This document shows positions 8,488 through 17,312 of a stretch of DNA of 59,468 bases, in pieces (the first letter of the stretch is position 1; each line of letters opens with the position of its first letter). The notes beneath the pieces were generated by a model. That model did no database searches and was not told the DNA's origin. It saw only the letters and a list, made by a program, of their open reading frames with translations. The DNA is taken from positions 1-59,468 of the forward strand of contig JBDTVG010000268.1 in NCBI GenBank assembly GCA_040007395.1, read 5' to 3'. This DNA is from DATGFK01 sp040007395 (lineage in GTDB: Bacteria; Chloroflexota; Anaerolineae; Aggregatilineales; UBA2796). The position numbers and the translations under genes are program-made.

Positions 8488-10770
8488 TTGCGTTTTGATA
8501 CTTTGCGTCGCGCATCGCACACTTTGCGACTCCATAAGCATTTTTGTCTGTTGCTGATTCTTTTCGTCGTTGGGACATTGGCGCATCAGGCAACCTTACC
8601 GATCATGGAAGGCTTCGATGAGGATGTCCACTACAGCTATATCACGCGGCTGAGAGCCGACAATCGCCTGCCTGACCGCCGAACTCGTGAGGCGGATGGG
8701 ACTAATCAGGAAAGCAGCCAACCGCCCTTTGCCTACTGGGCAACCGCGACTCTGTTTAATATCCTGCGCTTGCCGCCGGACAACGGTGCAATCCTCAACA
8801 AACTCCGCGACTCACGCAACCTGTGGTTCACGCCGCCTGATCCTTGGCACCGCACAGATAACTTCAATGTGTACTTTCATGGTGGGGTTGGCGAAGAATT
8901 ATTCGCGCCGCCGGAAATTGTTACTGGGGATCGGGTGGGGCGGCTGCTATCGCTGGCCTTTGGTGTGCTGGCGGTGATTGGCGCTTACGGCGCGGCGCGT
9001 GAAGTCTTTCGCCGTGAAAGTTGGACATTAGTCGCTACTGCGATCTTTGCGTTCACGCCACAAATGCTGCATATTAGCGCGGTAATCTCGAATGACGCAA
9101 GCGCAGTGGCTTTCGCCACGCTCACGATCTGGCAAGCGTTGGTCGTACTGCGGCATGGCGCGACTTCCCGCCGCTTACTATTGATCGGGCTGCTGCTAGG
9201 ACTGGCGGGTTTGTCGAAGGTCAATGCACTGCTGATCTTGCCGGGTGTTGCACTGGCGCTACTGATCAACTGGCGCACTCGGCGGCTTCCACTCCGCCAG
9301 TTGATCGCGACTGGACTGCTGGTAGTGCTGCCTTTTGTCGTGGTGTTTGGTCCGTGGGTTGCCTATGGGATTGTCACTTATCAGTCACCGCTTGGGTTAG
9401 AAACACATAGCGCCTTTGAGAATCCTAATTTGCCACCGCCCACGATTCCGCAGTTTCTCGGTGCATTAGTCCCGGTCTATATGTCGTATTGGGGCAAACT
9501 AGGCAACGGCGGCACATGGATGAATCCGATTGTCTATGTGCTGTTTACGGGACTGGTTGGACTCTCGCTACTAGGCTACGCAACCTTTCTGTTTTCGCGC
9601 CGCCACCCGCGATTAACGCCCTTGACCGTCCAACAGGCGCTTATCTTGCTCATCATCGCGATGGCGCTGTTTGCTGGATTGATGCAGTGGTTGCTCAGAT
9701 TGTTTGCGATCTATCTAGCGATTCATGGTCGGTTGATGTATCCGGCTCATGCAGCGGTAGCGATTCTGCTGACGGGTGGCTTGTATCTGTTGGATTGTTT
9801 TCTGCGAGGCCGCTACACCCAAATCCTGCGATTATATGCTGTAGGATTGCCTATGACCGCCGGACTATTGATTGCACCATTGGCAATCTATGCGACTTAC
9901 GCGCCGCCGATAATCCTCACACGGCAGCAGTTACCAGCCCTGCAAGGCACGCCGATTGACTTTGATCATACCGTGCGACTGTTGGGTTATACGCAGTCTA
10001 ACCCGTTTATTCACGAAGATAGCCTGCACACAATTACGCTGTGCTGGGAAATCTTGCAACCGACTAAGCGTATCGGCGCGTATTCCGTCAAGGTGCTAGA
10101 TGTGGGGGATGTAGTAGCCATTCGAACGTCGGTGCTTGGCTTGGGGCATTACGATCTTGGGATCTGGAAACCGGGCGATATTTTCTGCGATGCTGTCGAT
10201 ATTGCGCTGGACAAGCCACTAGCAGCGGGCCAAACCTATGATGTGCTGGTGAATTTGATCGACTGGAAAGCGACCACGCTGGATGGTACAGCCCTCGATC
10301 TGCCACGTATTGCACAGGTGATCAGTCCAGCAGGCGATATGCGTTCAACAGTTAATGAAACGTGGCAAAATACCACGATTGAATTTCCCGGCTTTGCCGA
10401 TCTGGAAGGGGTAGCGATTAATGGCTCACTCGCGGCAGGGCAAACGTTGCGCCTCGATTTTCTGTGGGCAGTCAAAGGGCAGACAACCAATAACTGGTCG
10501 CAGTTTATTCATCTTGTCGGGCCGCAAAATTCGGTTGTGTTAGCCGATAAAATTCCCGGAGCCGGACGCTACCCAACGTGGGCATGGTCGTCCGGCGAAA
10601 AGGTAGTCGATCAGTGGCAGATCGCGGTTCCACCCGATCTACCACCCGGCGACTACACTATCCAGATCGGTTTTTATCGTCAAGATACGGGCGAACGTGT
10701 GCTTGTAACTCAGGATGGGAAATCCGCTCCAGATAGTGCGGCAACAGTATTCAAGTTCAAGGTGAAATAG
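8488..10770 (+). CDS. GT39/PMT-like membrane glycosyltransferase, paralog 2
   Basis: A 760-residue paralog of the protein at 5721-8027, similar along its whole length, including long shared blocks such as GAYGAAREVFRRESW. It keeps the acidic motif (EGFDEDVHY), QESSQPP and the same C-terminal beta-rich domain, so both should have the same reaction type with different specificity. The start is unclear. TTG at 8488 fits the alignment, but the only strong Shine-Dalgarno (AGGAGG, 8458-8463) is 24 bases upstream, and the frame is closed by TAG at 8476. Two imperfect 15-base direct repeats (TTGATATTTTGCGT / TTGATACTTTGCGT) cover the start. It is followed by a hairpin and converging protease genes. 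Confidence 0.82.
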   Translation: MRFDTLRRASHTLRLHKHFCLLLILFVVGTLAHQATLPIMEGFDEDVHYSYITRLRADNRLPDRRTREADGTNQESSQPPFAYWATATLFNILRLPPDNGAILNKLRDSRNLWFTPPDPWHRTDNFNVYFHGGVGEELFAPPEIVTGDRVGRLLSLAFGVLAVIGAYGAAREVFRRESWTLVATAIFAFTPQMLHISAVISNDASAVAFATLTIWQALVVLRHGATSRRLLLIGLLLGLAGLSKVNALLILPGVALALLINWRTRRLPLRQLIATGLLVVLPFVVVFGPWVAYGIVTYQSPLGLETHSAFENPNLPPPTIPQFLGALVPVYMSYWGKLGNGGTWMNPIVYVLFTGLVGLSLLGYATFLFSRRHPRLTPLTVQQALILLIIAMALFAGLMQWLLRLFAIYLAIHGRLMYPAHAAVAILLTGGLYLLDCFLRGRYTQILRLYAVGLPMTAGLLIAPLAIYATYAPPIILTRQQLPALQGTPIDFDHTVRLLGYTQSNPFIHEDSLHTITLCWEILQPTKRIGAYSVKVLDVGDVVAIRTSVLGLGHYDLGIWKPGDIFCDAVDIALDKPLAAGQTYDVLVNLIDWKATTLDGTALDLPRIAQVISPAGDMRSTVNETWQNTTIEFPGFADLEGVAINGSLAAGQTLRLDFLWAVKGQTTNNWSQFIHLVGPQNSVVLADKIPGAGRYPTWAWSSGEKVVDQWQIAVPPDLPPGDYTIQIGFYRQDTGERVLVTQDGKSAPDSAATVFKFKVK

Positions 10771-10777
10771 CCATTCA

Positions 10778-10841
10778 CCTCACCCCTGCTCACTGCGTTT
10801 GCTTCCCCTCTCCGAATTCGGAGAGGGGATTGAGGGGTGAG
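10778..10841. repeat. nested palindromic intergenic element, possible bidirectional terminator
   Basis: An inner perfect 24-base palindrome (10805-10828, two 12-base arms around GAATTC: CCCCTCTCCGAA and its complement) sits inside an outer pair, CTCACCCCT (10779-10787) and AGGGGTGAG (10833-10841). It lies between two convergent genes. There is no T-tract, so the intrinsic-terminator call is tentative. Related CTCACCC/GGGTGAG-type elements occur at 17014-17098 and 18395-18431, so it also looks like a dispersed REP-like repeat. Confidence 0.65.
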
Positions 10842-10857
10842 ATCAAACGCTGTAATG

Positions 10858-11541
10858 TTAGAGCGTCTGGACTAACAGATCGGCAGTAGAGGTGCCTAGT
10901 GTCTCTTTGAGGAAAGTCTTAATCGTGTGAACCGGGATGGCTGCGCCAACTTGTGGTCCGGTCATCAGCGTATTGATCCCCAACAGCCGACCTTGTACAT
11001 CGACCAGCGGGCCGCCGGAGTTGCCGGGGCGCACCTTCAGGCTAATCACGATCCAGTCACGACCATTTGTCGGCATCTCAGGCCACTCCGACCCGCTGCC
11101 AACAACGATCCCCGCTGAGGCTGCGCCTGTCACGCCCCAAGGATGGCCTACCGCGTAGACCCATTGCCCCGGACGCAGTTCGCGTGAGTCGCCAATCTGG
11201 ATAGTGGGCAGATTATTCGCGTCCACAGCCAACGCCGCGACATCGCGTTCGTCATCCTGCGCGATCACTCTGGCAGGCAGGGTTCGACCATCGGGCAGAG
11301 TTACGGTCAAGGCATTATTAACCTGCTCTGCGTATCCATAACCATAACCACGTCTACGGCGCGATCCTGCATGGCTGACAACGTGTGCATTGGTCACGAT
11401 CAGGCCATCCGAATGCCAGATCGTGCCTGCACCGTTGCCTATCCCGACACTCACCTGTACGAGACTGCGCCGTACTTCTTCGACTACCGAAGCCATATCA
11501 GCATTGAGTTGCTGCAATAGGGTTGCGGGTGAATTTGACAT
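10858..11541 (-). CDS. trypsin-like serine protease (S1C-type core, no PDZ)
   Basis: A 227-residue chymotrypsin-fold protease. The triad motifs are visible in order: His in VTNAHVVSHAG, Asp in DERDVAALAVD, Ser in RPGNSGGPLVD. There is no signal peptide, membrane segment or PDZ domain, so it is probably cytoplasmic. A basic R-R-R-R-G-Y-G-Y-G-Y insertion follows the catalytic His. The chosen ATG at 11541 begins MSNSPATLLQQL, matching the N-terminal style of the upstream paralog; an earlier in-frame start would overlap that gene. It is 25 bases downstream of the PDZ-containing protease and surely co-transcribed with it. Protease fold is certain; substrates are unknown. Confidence 0.88.
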   Translation of the reverse strand: MSNSPATLLQQLNADMASVVEEVRRSLVQVSVGIGNGAGTIWHSDGLIVTNAHVVSHAGSRRRRGYGYGYAEQVNNALTVTLPDGRTLPARVIAQDDERDVAALAVDANNLPTIQIGDSRELRPGQWVYAVGHPWGVTGAASAGIVVGSGSEWPEMPTNGRDWIVISLKVRPGNSGGPLVDVQGRLLGINTLMTGPQVGAAIPVHTIKTFLKETLGTSTADLLVQTL

Positions 11542-11566
11542 CGTAGGATCTTTCTCCGGGCGAACG

Positions 11567-12439
11567 TTAGGCGCGTTCGCCAACCGTGACATTCACTTCG
11601 ATTACCTGACCACCACGAACGATCTTGGCCGCGCTGGCCTTGCCGACATGCTCACCGCTTAACAAGCCAGCGAGATCTTCCATGTTGCGAACTTTGTTGC
11701 CATCCATGCCGACCAGCGTATCCCCAAGCAGCAATCCACCCTTGTCGGCGGGGCTGTCGGTTTCTACCGAGGCGATGAGCAAACCAGTCTCCTGACCTAG
11801 TTGTTCACGCAATCCGGCAGGTAGCTTCACGGGCTGTGCGCCAACACCTAGGTAGCCTTGACGGATCTTGCCATGCGATAGCAGCGTATCGACGACACGG
11901 CGCAGTGTCTGCACCGGGATCGCAATGCTCGTGTCGCGCATAGCGGAGGTGTTCAGGCCAAGCAGTTGACCAGATACATCGACCAGTGGGCCACCAGAGA
12001 AGCCGGGATACATAGCAACATCGGTTTGTAGGTAGTTATCGGCCTGCCCGCCCAGCCCAATCGCACTGACGATACCGTGTGTCGCCAGAATATCCTTGCC
12101 GGGGCGACCAACTGCCAGCACCAAATGACCAACCCGTAGTTGATCGGGTGTGCCTTGCGCGAAGACAGTCAAGCCTGTGGTCTCAATCCGCAGTACCGCA
12201 ATGTCATTAGAGGGATCGCGTCCGGCGAGGGTGGCAGATACCTTTTCGCCATTGGGCAAGCCAACCGTGAGATTATCGTCGCGTTCAACGACATGATGTG
12301 CCGTGACGATCACGCCATCGGCCCAAACAAAACCGCTAGCGGACATCCGGCGGCGCGCTTCAACCCGTACCACACTTTTACCCGCAGCAGCGACAGTATC
12401 CGCTAACCCATTCGAAAAATTCAACAGTACATCTGACAT
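11567..12439 (-). CDS. HtrA/DegP-like serine protease with one PDZ domain
   Basis: A 290-residue protein: trypsin-like domain (1-~190) then one PDZ domain (~200-285, TGLLIASVETDSPADKGGLLLGD). Catalytic motifs are His in VTAHHVVERDD, Asp in DPSNDIAVLRIE and Ser in PGFSGGPLVD (the usual GNSGG Asn is Phe). No signal peptide or membrane anchor is present, unlike classic HtrA, so it should act inside the cell. Start is ATG at 12439 with GGGAG 9 bases upstream. It is the first gene of a two-gene protease operon. Likely role is protein quality control, inferred from family. Confidence 0.9.
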   Translation of the reverse strand: MSDVLLNFSNGLADTVAAAGKSVVRVEARRRMSASGFVWADGVIVTAHHVVERDDNLTVGLPNGEKVSATLAGRDPSNDIAVLRIETTGLTVFAQGTPDQLRVGHLVLAVGRPGKDILATHGIVSAIGLGGQADNYLQTDVAMYPGFSGGPLVDVSGQLLGLNTSAMRDTSIAIPVQTLRRVVDTLLSHGKIRQGYLGVGAQPVKLPAGLREQLGQETGLLIASVETDSPADKGGLLLGDTLVGMDGNKVRNMEDLAGLLSGEHVGKASAAKIVRGGQVIEVNVTVGERA

Positions 12440-12603
12440 GGTTTACTACTCCCTGAGATCGCTTGTGATGATGACAAGGATAGTCGCCAAATACCTATCG
12501 CACATCCACAATCAGATGGGGAGTGGCCTATCCTTTTGTCTAGGTGGATTGGATTAACCAATAAAATAACCCGTTGGGAATAATTGTAGGCTCAATATGG
12601 ATT

Positions 12604-13220
12604 TCAGGGAGCTAACAATAAAGCGAGTAAAGCGTGCAGTAGGGCTTTACCGCGATGTCTGATATTGTGAACAAACTTGAAGAATCCCAAATAAAGAGGT
12701 AACTGTTCCGGTGAGATGCCGCGATGGGGCGAAGCCAAGAACGCAAGAGCGACCCAAAGCCTTCCATCGTGTTGACATAGACTTCACAGAATCCGTCGCC
12801 ATCTTCATCACGGGCATACTCAGCTTGACTATGCTTAACAGTGTGATGGTCATAGCCTCAGGCTTCCGAGTGGTCATAGCTCATGTATTCATCGGTATAA
12901 AATGTACTGCCTGTGGCAACCAAGCGGGCGATAATCGGCTGGATGGTTTTTTGTTGAACATTGTCGAGCATTTGAATGCCCACCTCTCCTCTCCGCTGCA
13001 TCAGACCCAATATGGGCGGTTTTTCAGTGCTCAACGTACCTCGCCTCCGTGCGCCTTTCAGTCGGCGGCGGGCCATCGCGCCCTTGTTGGAAAACCGCGT
13101 CAGGATACCCTTTGTGACTGGCCAAAGGATATACACTTCATCTGCTTCAACTACACTGCTCAACTCGACCGGCTTTTTTCGCCACGACCCTTCGCGTAAT
13201 TGGGTGGTCATCGCCTGCAT
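12604..13220 (-). pseudogene. IS1595-family (ISXO2-like) transposase relic
   Basis: Minus-strand reading gives consecutive pieces of an ISXO2-like DDE transposase in more than one frame: VEADEVYI and KPPILGLMQRRGEVGIQML, then YTDEYMSYDH, then VNTMEGFGSLLRSWLRP, then (after a frame change near 12717) HRGISPEQLPLYLGFFKFVH and GKALLHALLALLLAP with a TGA at 12604-12606. The N-terminal zinc-ribbon part is missing and a stop follows MSYDHSEA. No terminal inverted repeats could be assigned. It is a decayed, non-functional copy lying between the protease operon and obgE. Plus-strand open frames over it are shadows. Confidence 0.82.
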
Positions 13221-13283
13221 GTCATCCTTAAAGGTTGAAGGCTACTTTAGCTATTTGTTCGTCCATCGTTCGCTCACCGCTCA

Positions 13284-13312
13284 TTGACGGTAACTGTCCG
13301 CCACGGTACACT
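13284..13312 (+). promoter_or_regulatory. sigma70-type promoter of obgE, leaderless geometry
   Basis: TTGACG (13284-13289), 17-base spacer, TACACT (13307-13312). Only 7 bases separate the -10 from the obgE ATG at 13320, so the expected transcription start falls on or next to the A of ATG. No Shine-Dalgarno is present before that ATG, consistent with a leaderless mRNA. Confidence 0.6.
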
Positions 13313-13319
13313 CTGCCCT

Positions 13320-14585
13320 ATGTTTTTTGATGAAGCTAAAATCACAGTCAAGAGTGGCGATGGTGGCAATGGCATGAGCCACTTTCGTCGTGAGAAGTTC
13401 GTATCACGCGGCGGGCCAGATGGCGGCGAAGGCGGTAGAGGCGGCTCTATCGTTTTGGTTGCCTCACCGCATGTTAACACATTAATCGCCTTTAGCCGCA
13501 AGAGTCACTTCACCGCCGAAAACGGTAAAAACGGCGGCAGGTCGCGTAAAACTGGCGCAACCGCCGACGATATTCGGATCGATGTACCACTGGGTACTAT
13601 CGTGCGCGATGCTGTGACCGACGAAGTCATGGCGGATCTTACTCTGCCGGGACAAGAAATAGTTGTAGCGGCGGGCGGGCGTGGTGGACGCGGCAACGCA
13701 GGTCGTGCGACCCCGACCAATCAGGCTCCGGCGCTTGCCGAAAAAGGCGAACCCGGTGTTGAACATATCGTTAAATTGGAGCTACGCCTCATCGCTGATG
13801 TAGGCATTGTTGGCGTACCGAACGCTGGCAAATCGACTCTGCTGTCTGTTGTGAGCAACGCTACGCCAAAAATTGCGCCGTATCCGTTTACCACACTCGA
13901 ACCTAACTTGGGTGTGGTCGTCGTCGGTGATCGCGATATGGTGCTTGCCGACATCCCCGGTCTGATCGAAGGGGCGCACATGGGAGTCGGCTTGGGACAC
14001 GCCTTCTTGCGCCATGTGCAGCGCACGCGGTTATTAATCCATTTGCTGGATGGCGGTGCCGAGAATCCGCTGGCAGACTTCAACCAGATCAACGCAGAGT
14101 TAGCGTTGTTTGATGAAAAACTCGGTGAAAAAGCACAGGTCGTCGTACTTAACAAAATGGACTTGCCAAGCGCGCAAGCACATTGGCCTGCGGTACGAGC
14201 TGCCCTTGAATCCCGCGATTACGAGATGATGAGTATTTCGGCGGCAACAGGTGAAGGTACACAAACGCTGATGAACCGCGTTGCAGCGCTGTTGAGTACA
14301 CTGCCCGAACCCGAACGAGTCACTGTGACCGAAACTCCGGTCTATGGGCTGGGCAAAGACGACATGGCGTTTACGATTACTCGCGATGATGATGCCGCTT
14401 ATCACGTCAACGGCGAACGGATTGAACGTGCTGCTGCCATGACTTACTGGGAACTGGATGAGTCGGCAGCGCGGTTCCAGCGGATTCTGGAAGCGCTTGG
14501 TATTACTGCCGCATTGGAAGAAGCCGGAGTCGAACCGGGCGATACCGTCTTTATTGGCGACCATGAATTGGAATGGGGCGAGTAA
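13320..14585 (+). CDS. obgE: GTPase ObgE/CgtA
   Basis: A 421-residue protein with the three classic parts: glycine-rich Obg fold (1-~158, MFFDEAKITVKSGDGGNG start motif), G domain (~159-330) and an OCT domain at the C-terminus (~345-415). G1 is GVPNAGKST (165-173), G3 DIPGLIEGA, G4 NKMD. The ObgE family binds the 50S subunit and links ribosome maturation to growth and the stringent response. The start at 13320 is set by the conserved N-terminal motif; an upstream GTG would overlap the promoter. nadD follows 10 bases after the stop, as in many genomes. Confidence 0.96.
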   Translation: MFFDEAKITVKSGDGGNGMSHFRREKFVSRGGPDGGEGGRGGSIVLVASPHVNTLIAFSRKSHFTAENGKNGGRSRKTGATADDIRIDVPLGTIVRDAVTDEVMADLTLPGQEIVVAAGGRGGRGNAGRATPTNQAPALAEKGEPGVEHIVKLELRLIADVGIVGVPNAGKSTLLSVVSNATPKIAPYPFTTLEPNLGVVVVGDRDMVLADIPGLIEGAHMGVGLGHAFLRHVQRTRLLIHLLDGGAENPLADFNQINAELALFDEKLGEKAQVVVLNKMDLPSAQAHWPAVRAALESRDYEMMSISAATGEGTQTLMNRVAALLSTLPEPERVTVTETPVYGLGKDDMAFTITRDDDAAYHVNGERIERAAAMTYWELDESAARFQRILEALGITAALEEAGVEPGDTVFIGDHELEWGE

Positions 14586-14595
14586 CGCGCCGCGT

Positions 14596-15222
14596 ATGGC
14601 TGCTTATTCTCCACAGAGGATCGGGATTCTGGGCGGTACGTTCGATCCGCCGCATATTGGACATCTGATTTTGGCGGAAACGGCATTTGATGTGCTGTCG
14701 CTGTCTTGTGTGCTGTTGGTTCCCGCCGCCGATCCGCCGCACAAGCACACGCTCGCCATTACGCCGATCCAACATCGGCTAGCAATGCTCACTCAAGCGG
14801 TTGCCGATAATCCACGCTTTGTCCTTTCAGACATCGATATAGCCCGTCCCGGCCCGCATTACACCGTCGATACGCTGCGACTATTACAGCAGCAGTATCC
14901 TGATGCGGAGTTGTATTTTTTGCTCGGCGGCGACTCGCTGCGCGATATGCCGACTTGGTACGACCCCGCCGGGATCATCGCACAGGCGAAGGTGGCAGTG
15001 ATGGGACGACCCGGTGCAACACTCGATCTGCCAACGTTAGAAGCCGATCTGCCGGGGATTACGACACGACTGATGTTCGTCGAGTCGCCGCTGATCGACA
15101 TTTCGGCAACACTGCTCCGCGAACGACTCCGCAAAGGTCACTCGATCCGTTACCTTGTGCCGGAAGTCGTAGAGCGTTATATCGTGGAGAACGCGCTGTA
15201 TAGGGATAATAACCATGCCTAA
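14596..15222 (+). CDS. nadD: nicotinate-mononucleotide adenylyltransferase
   Basis: A 208-residue nucleotidyltransferase that joins nicotinate mononucleotide and ATP to give deamido-NAD, a late step of NAD synthesis. Signature motifs: GGTFDPPHIGHL at residues ~12-23 (nucleotidyltransferase GxFDPxHxGH) and ISATLLRERLRKG near the C-terminus (ISxTxxR motif). The start is ATG at 14596, 10 bases after obgE; longer in-frame versions would run far into obgE. Its stop overlaps the next start by 8 bases (ATGCCTAA at 15215-15222), implying translational coupling with the solute-binding protein. Confidence 0.95.
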   Translation: MAAYSPQRIGILGGTFDPPHIGHLILAETAFDVLSLSCVLLVPAADPPHKHTLAITPIQHRLAMLTQAVADNPRFVLSDIDIARPGPHYTVDTLRLLQQQYPDAELYFLLGGDSLRDMPTWYDPAGIIAQAKVAVMGRPGATLDLPTLEADLPGITTRLMFVESPLIDISATLLRERLRKGHSIRYLVPEVVERYIVENALYRDNNHA

Positions 15223-16999
15223 TGTGATTGTTCGCTCGACTCTATGGAGAGTCGGCTTGTTTACTGTATTGTTGCTTGTAGCCGTTGTGAGTATGTTTTC
15301 GCAGGCCAACGCCGAGGGGCCGGGTACGCCGCCGCCACTCGCGACACTCGTCCCACCAACACTCGTTCCGCCACCGCCACCGCCCACCGCGCCACCGCCC
15401 TTTACCCAATCGGCAATTGCAGGCATCAAGGCCAATAACGTGCTGCGTGTCGGTATCCTCTATAACATCGGACGATTTTCGACGTTGACCAGTACGGGCG
15501 ATGTAGACGGCTTCGAGGCCGATATTGCACAGGCCATCGCCGACGATTGGGGCGTTAAGCTCGAATTCCATCAAGTGACACGGCAAAACGCGCTCAATTT
15601 GCTGCTTAGTGGGCAGATCGACCTGTTGATGGGACAGGTTGTACTTTCGCGAGATGCTCAAGCAATGGTCGATTACAGCGATCCATTGTTTATGAATAAA
15701 CAAGTCGCGTTAGTCAACAGTGATTCGGGGCTGAAGGAACTCAAGGATCTCGTTGGAAAATCCGTTGGGGTAGTGATGGGCAGCCCTTCGGAAGCAGCTT
15801 TCAATAGCTGGATGCAAGGTAACAACTTGCAGTCAAATGTCAAACGCTATCTGATGCTGGATGATGCTATCCGGGCGCTGATCAACAAAGAAGTGGATGC
15901 AGTGGTTGGAGATCGCTGGGAACTCGACCAGCGCGTTAACGGTGTAGTGCAAGGGGTAAGCCTGCTCAACGGCGTATTTCGCACCGATCCCTACGCGATT
16001 GCGATGCGCCGCTATGATGATAATTTGCGGACACTGGTGGATCGCACCTTACAACGGTTAGTGCAAAGTAACCGCTTCGACCCGATCTACGATTTGTGGT
16101 TTCCCAAGGATCTCATGCCCGTAGAAGATCGTATAGCGCCGCGTGTCTGGAAAGATCTCGACACAGACAGTCGGGCGGTTGCTGACTTTGCCACTGATAT
16201 TGTTATGCCCGAACAGCCAGTCATTGCCAAGATCACGGCGAAGCAACCCTTGCGAGTTGCCGGGTTGGGTGCGCCGCCGGATGCAACGGGCAAACCGCCC
16301 GTGCTAGAGGCATTCAATCAAGCGTTGATCAATGAGATGGCACGACGGTGGGGCGTACAAGTCCAGAGTGTGCCGAACTCCTATGGCAATGCCGAGGATG
16401 TGCTGGCGAGTGGACAGGCCGATCTTGCTGTTGGCATTGAGCCGCATTGGAGCAAAGTGGATCGCGTGGATTTCGTGAGCATTTACGCGCAGCACGCCTA
16501 TCGCCTGATGACCCCTTTTGGCACGACAGTCATCAAGAAATTCGATGACCTGTTCGCCACCAACCGTCAAATCGGTTATTTCGACGATGATCCCGCTGCG
16601 TTGGATCTTGTCAAAAAACTCGCGGATAAGTACAAGATCAACCCAGACAGCATCAAAGGGATTGCGCTGAAAAGCGATCAGGGATCGCTTCAAGTGTTAG
16701 GAGATCGCACTGCCAACTTCGTGTTTGGCGATAGTCTGCGGTTGCTGCCGATTGCTCAGGCCAACCCTACCGCCGCGCAGATGGTTGACGGTGACTACGG
16801 CCCCGCCAAGCCAATTGCCTTTGCCGTACCACGCAACGATGCCGACTTCCGTGTGCTGGTCGATGTGACGCTGCAAGATATGTATCGCGATGGTACGTAC
16901 CAAAATCTCTGGAAGGCGAACTTTGGCTTGGGCGATCCACTGTCAATGGTGGTGTGGCCCGGTTCATCAACGCTGTTCGGCATCAAGACTAGCAATTAA
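15215..16999 (+). CDS. exported protein with two tandem solute-binding (SBP_bac_3) domains
   Basis: A 594-residue protein with a signal peptide (1-~33, cleavage near SQANA), a Pro-rich linker (~35-70), then two periplasmic-binding-protein type 2 domains in tandem (about 75-295 and 345-565). The first has the family pattern VLRVGILYNIG...VDGFEADIAQAIADDWG...; the second repeats it in weaker form (LRVAGLGAPPDA...). Such domains bind amino acids or similar small ligands. No ABC permease or ATPase adjoins it, and no lipobox Cys is seen, so it may be a sensor or enzyme-like protein rather than a transporter part. The coupling to nadD is unusual. Confidence 0.85.
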   Translation: MPNVIVRSTLWRVGLFTVLLLVAVVSMFSQANAEGPGTPPPLATLVPPTLVPPPPPPTAPPPFTQSAIAGIKANNVLRVGILYNIGRFSTLTSTGDVDGFEADIAQAIADDWGVKLEFHQVTRQNALNLLLSGQIDLLMGQVVLSRDAQAMVDYSDPLFMNKQVALVNSDSGLKELKDLVGKSVGVVMGSPSEAAFNSWMQGNNLQSNVKRYLMLDDAIRALINKEVDAVVGDRWELDQRVNGVVQGVSLLNGVFRTDPYAIAMRRYDDNLRTLVDRTLQRLVQSNRFDPIYDLWFPKDLMPVEDRIAPRVWKDLDTDSRAVADFATDIVMPEQPVIAKITAKQPLRVAGLGAPPDATGKPPVLEAFNQALINEMARRWGVQVQSVPNSYGNAEDVLASGQADLAVGIEPHWSKVDRVDFVSIYAQHAYRLMTPFGTTVIKKFDDLFATNRQIGYFDDDPAALDLVKKLADKYKINPDSIKGIALKSDQGSLQVLGDRTANFVFGDSLRLLPIAQANPTAAQMVDGDYGPAKPIAFAVPRNDADFRVLVDVTLQDMYRDGTYQNLWKANFGLGDPLSMVVWPGSSTLFGIKTSN

Positions 17000-17013
17000 A
17001 TCGCGCTACACAT

Positions 17014-17098
17014 CCTCACCCTAAATCCCTCTCCACTTCGTAGAGAGGGACTTCAATACAAATGGCATTTTCTCCCCTCGCCCTGTGGGAGGGGGAAC
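17014..17098. repeat. palindromic intergenic repeat (CTCACCC type)
   Basis: CCTCACCCTAAA leads into a hairpin, TCCCTCTC (17026-17033) with GAGAGGGA (17043-17050), followed by a second weaker C/G hairpin (TCCCCTCGCCC...GGGAGGGGG). It lies just after the stop of the solute-binding protein gene and could fold as a terminator without a T-tract. It is related in sequence and position to the elements at 10778 and 18395. Confidence 0.55.
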
Positions 17099-17312
17099 AT
17101 TTCCGTTCCGGGGATTATTTTCCTGCACCTTTGAAATTACAAGGTTGCGTAGTAGATGCAAGAAGAGAATGTAATTTACACTTGATACTTCGCAAACGAA
17201 ACGTTGCGTATGCACGGTCTGGGCAATACTAAACCGTCGATGGAGTACACTCAGTGGGGTATGATCTGATATATAGAATCTCACACCCGACTCGTTGACA
17301 GGACTTTGAACG

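Noticed and set aside
12711..13199. Plus-strand open frame of 162 codons
   Set aside because: It is the antisense shadow of the decayed IS1595 transposase, whose motifs read on the minus strand.
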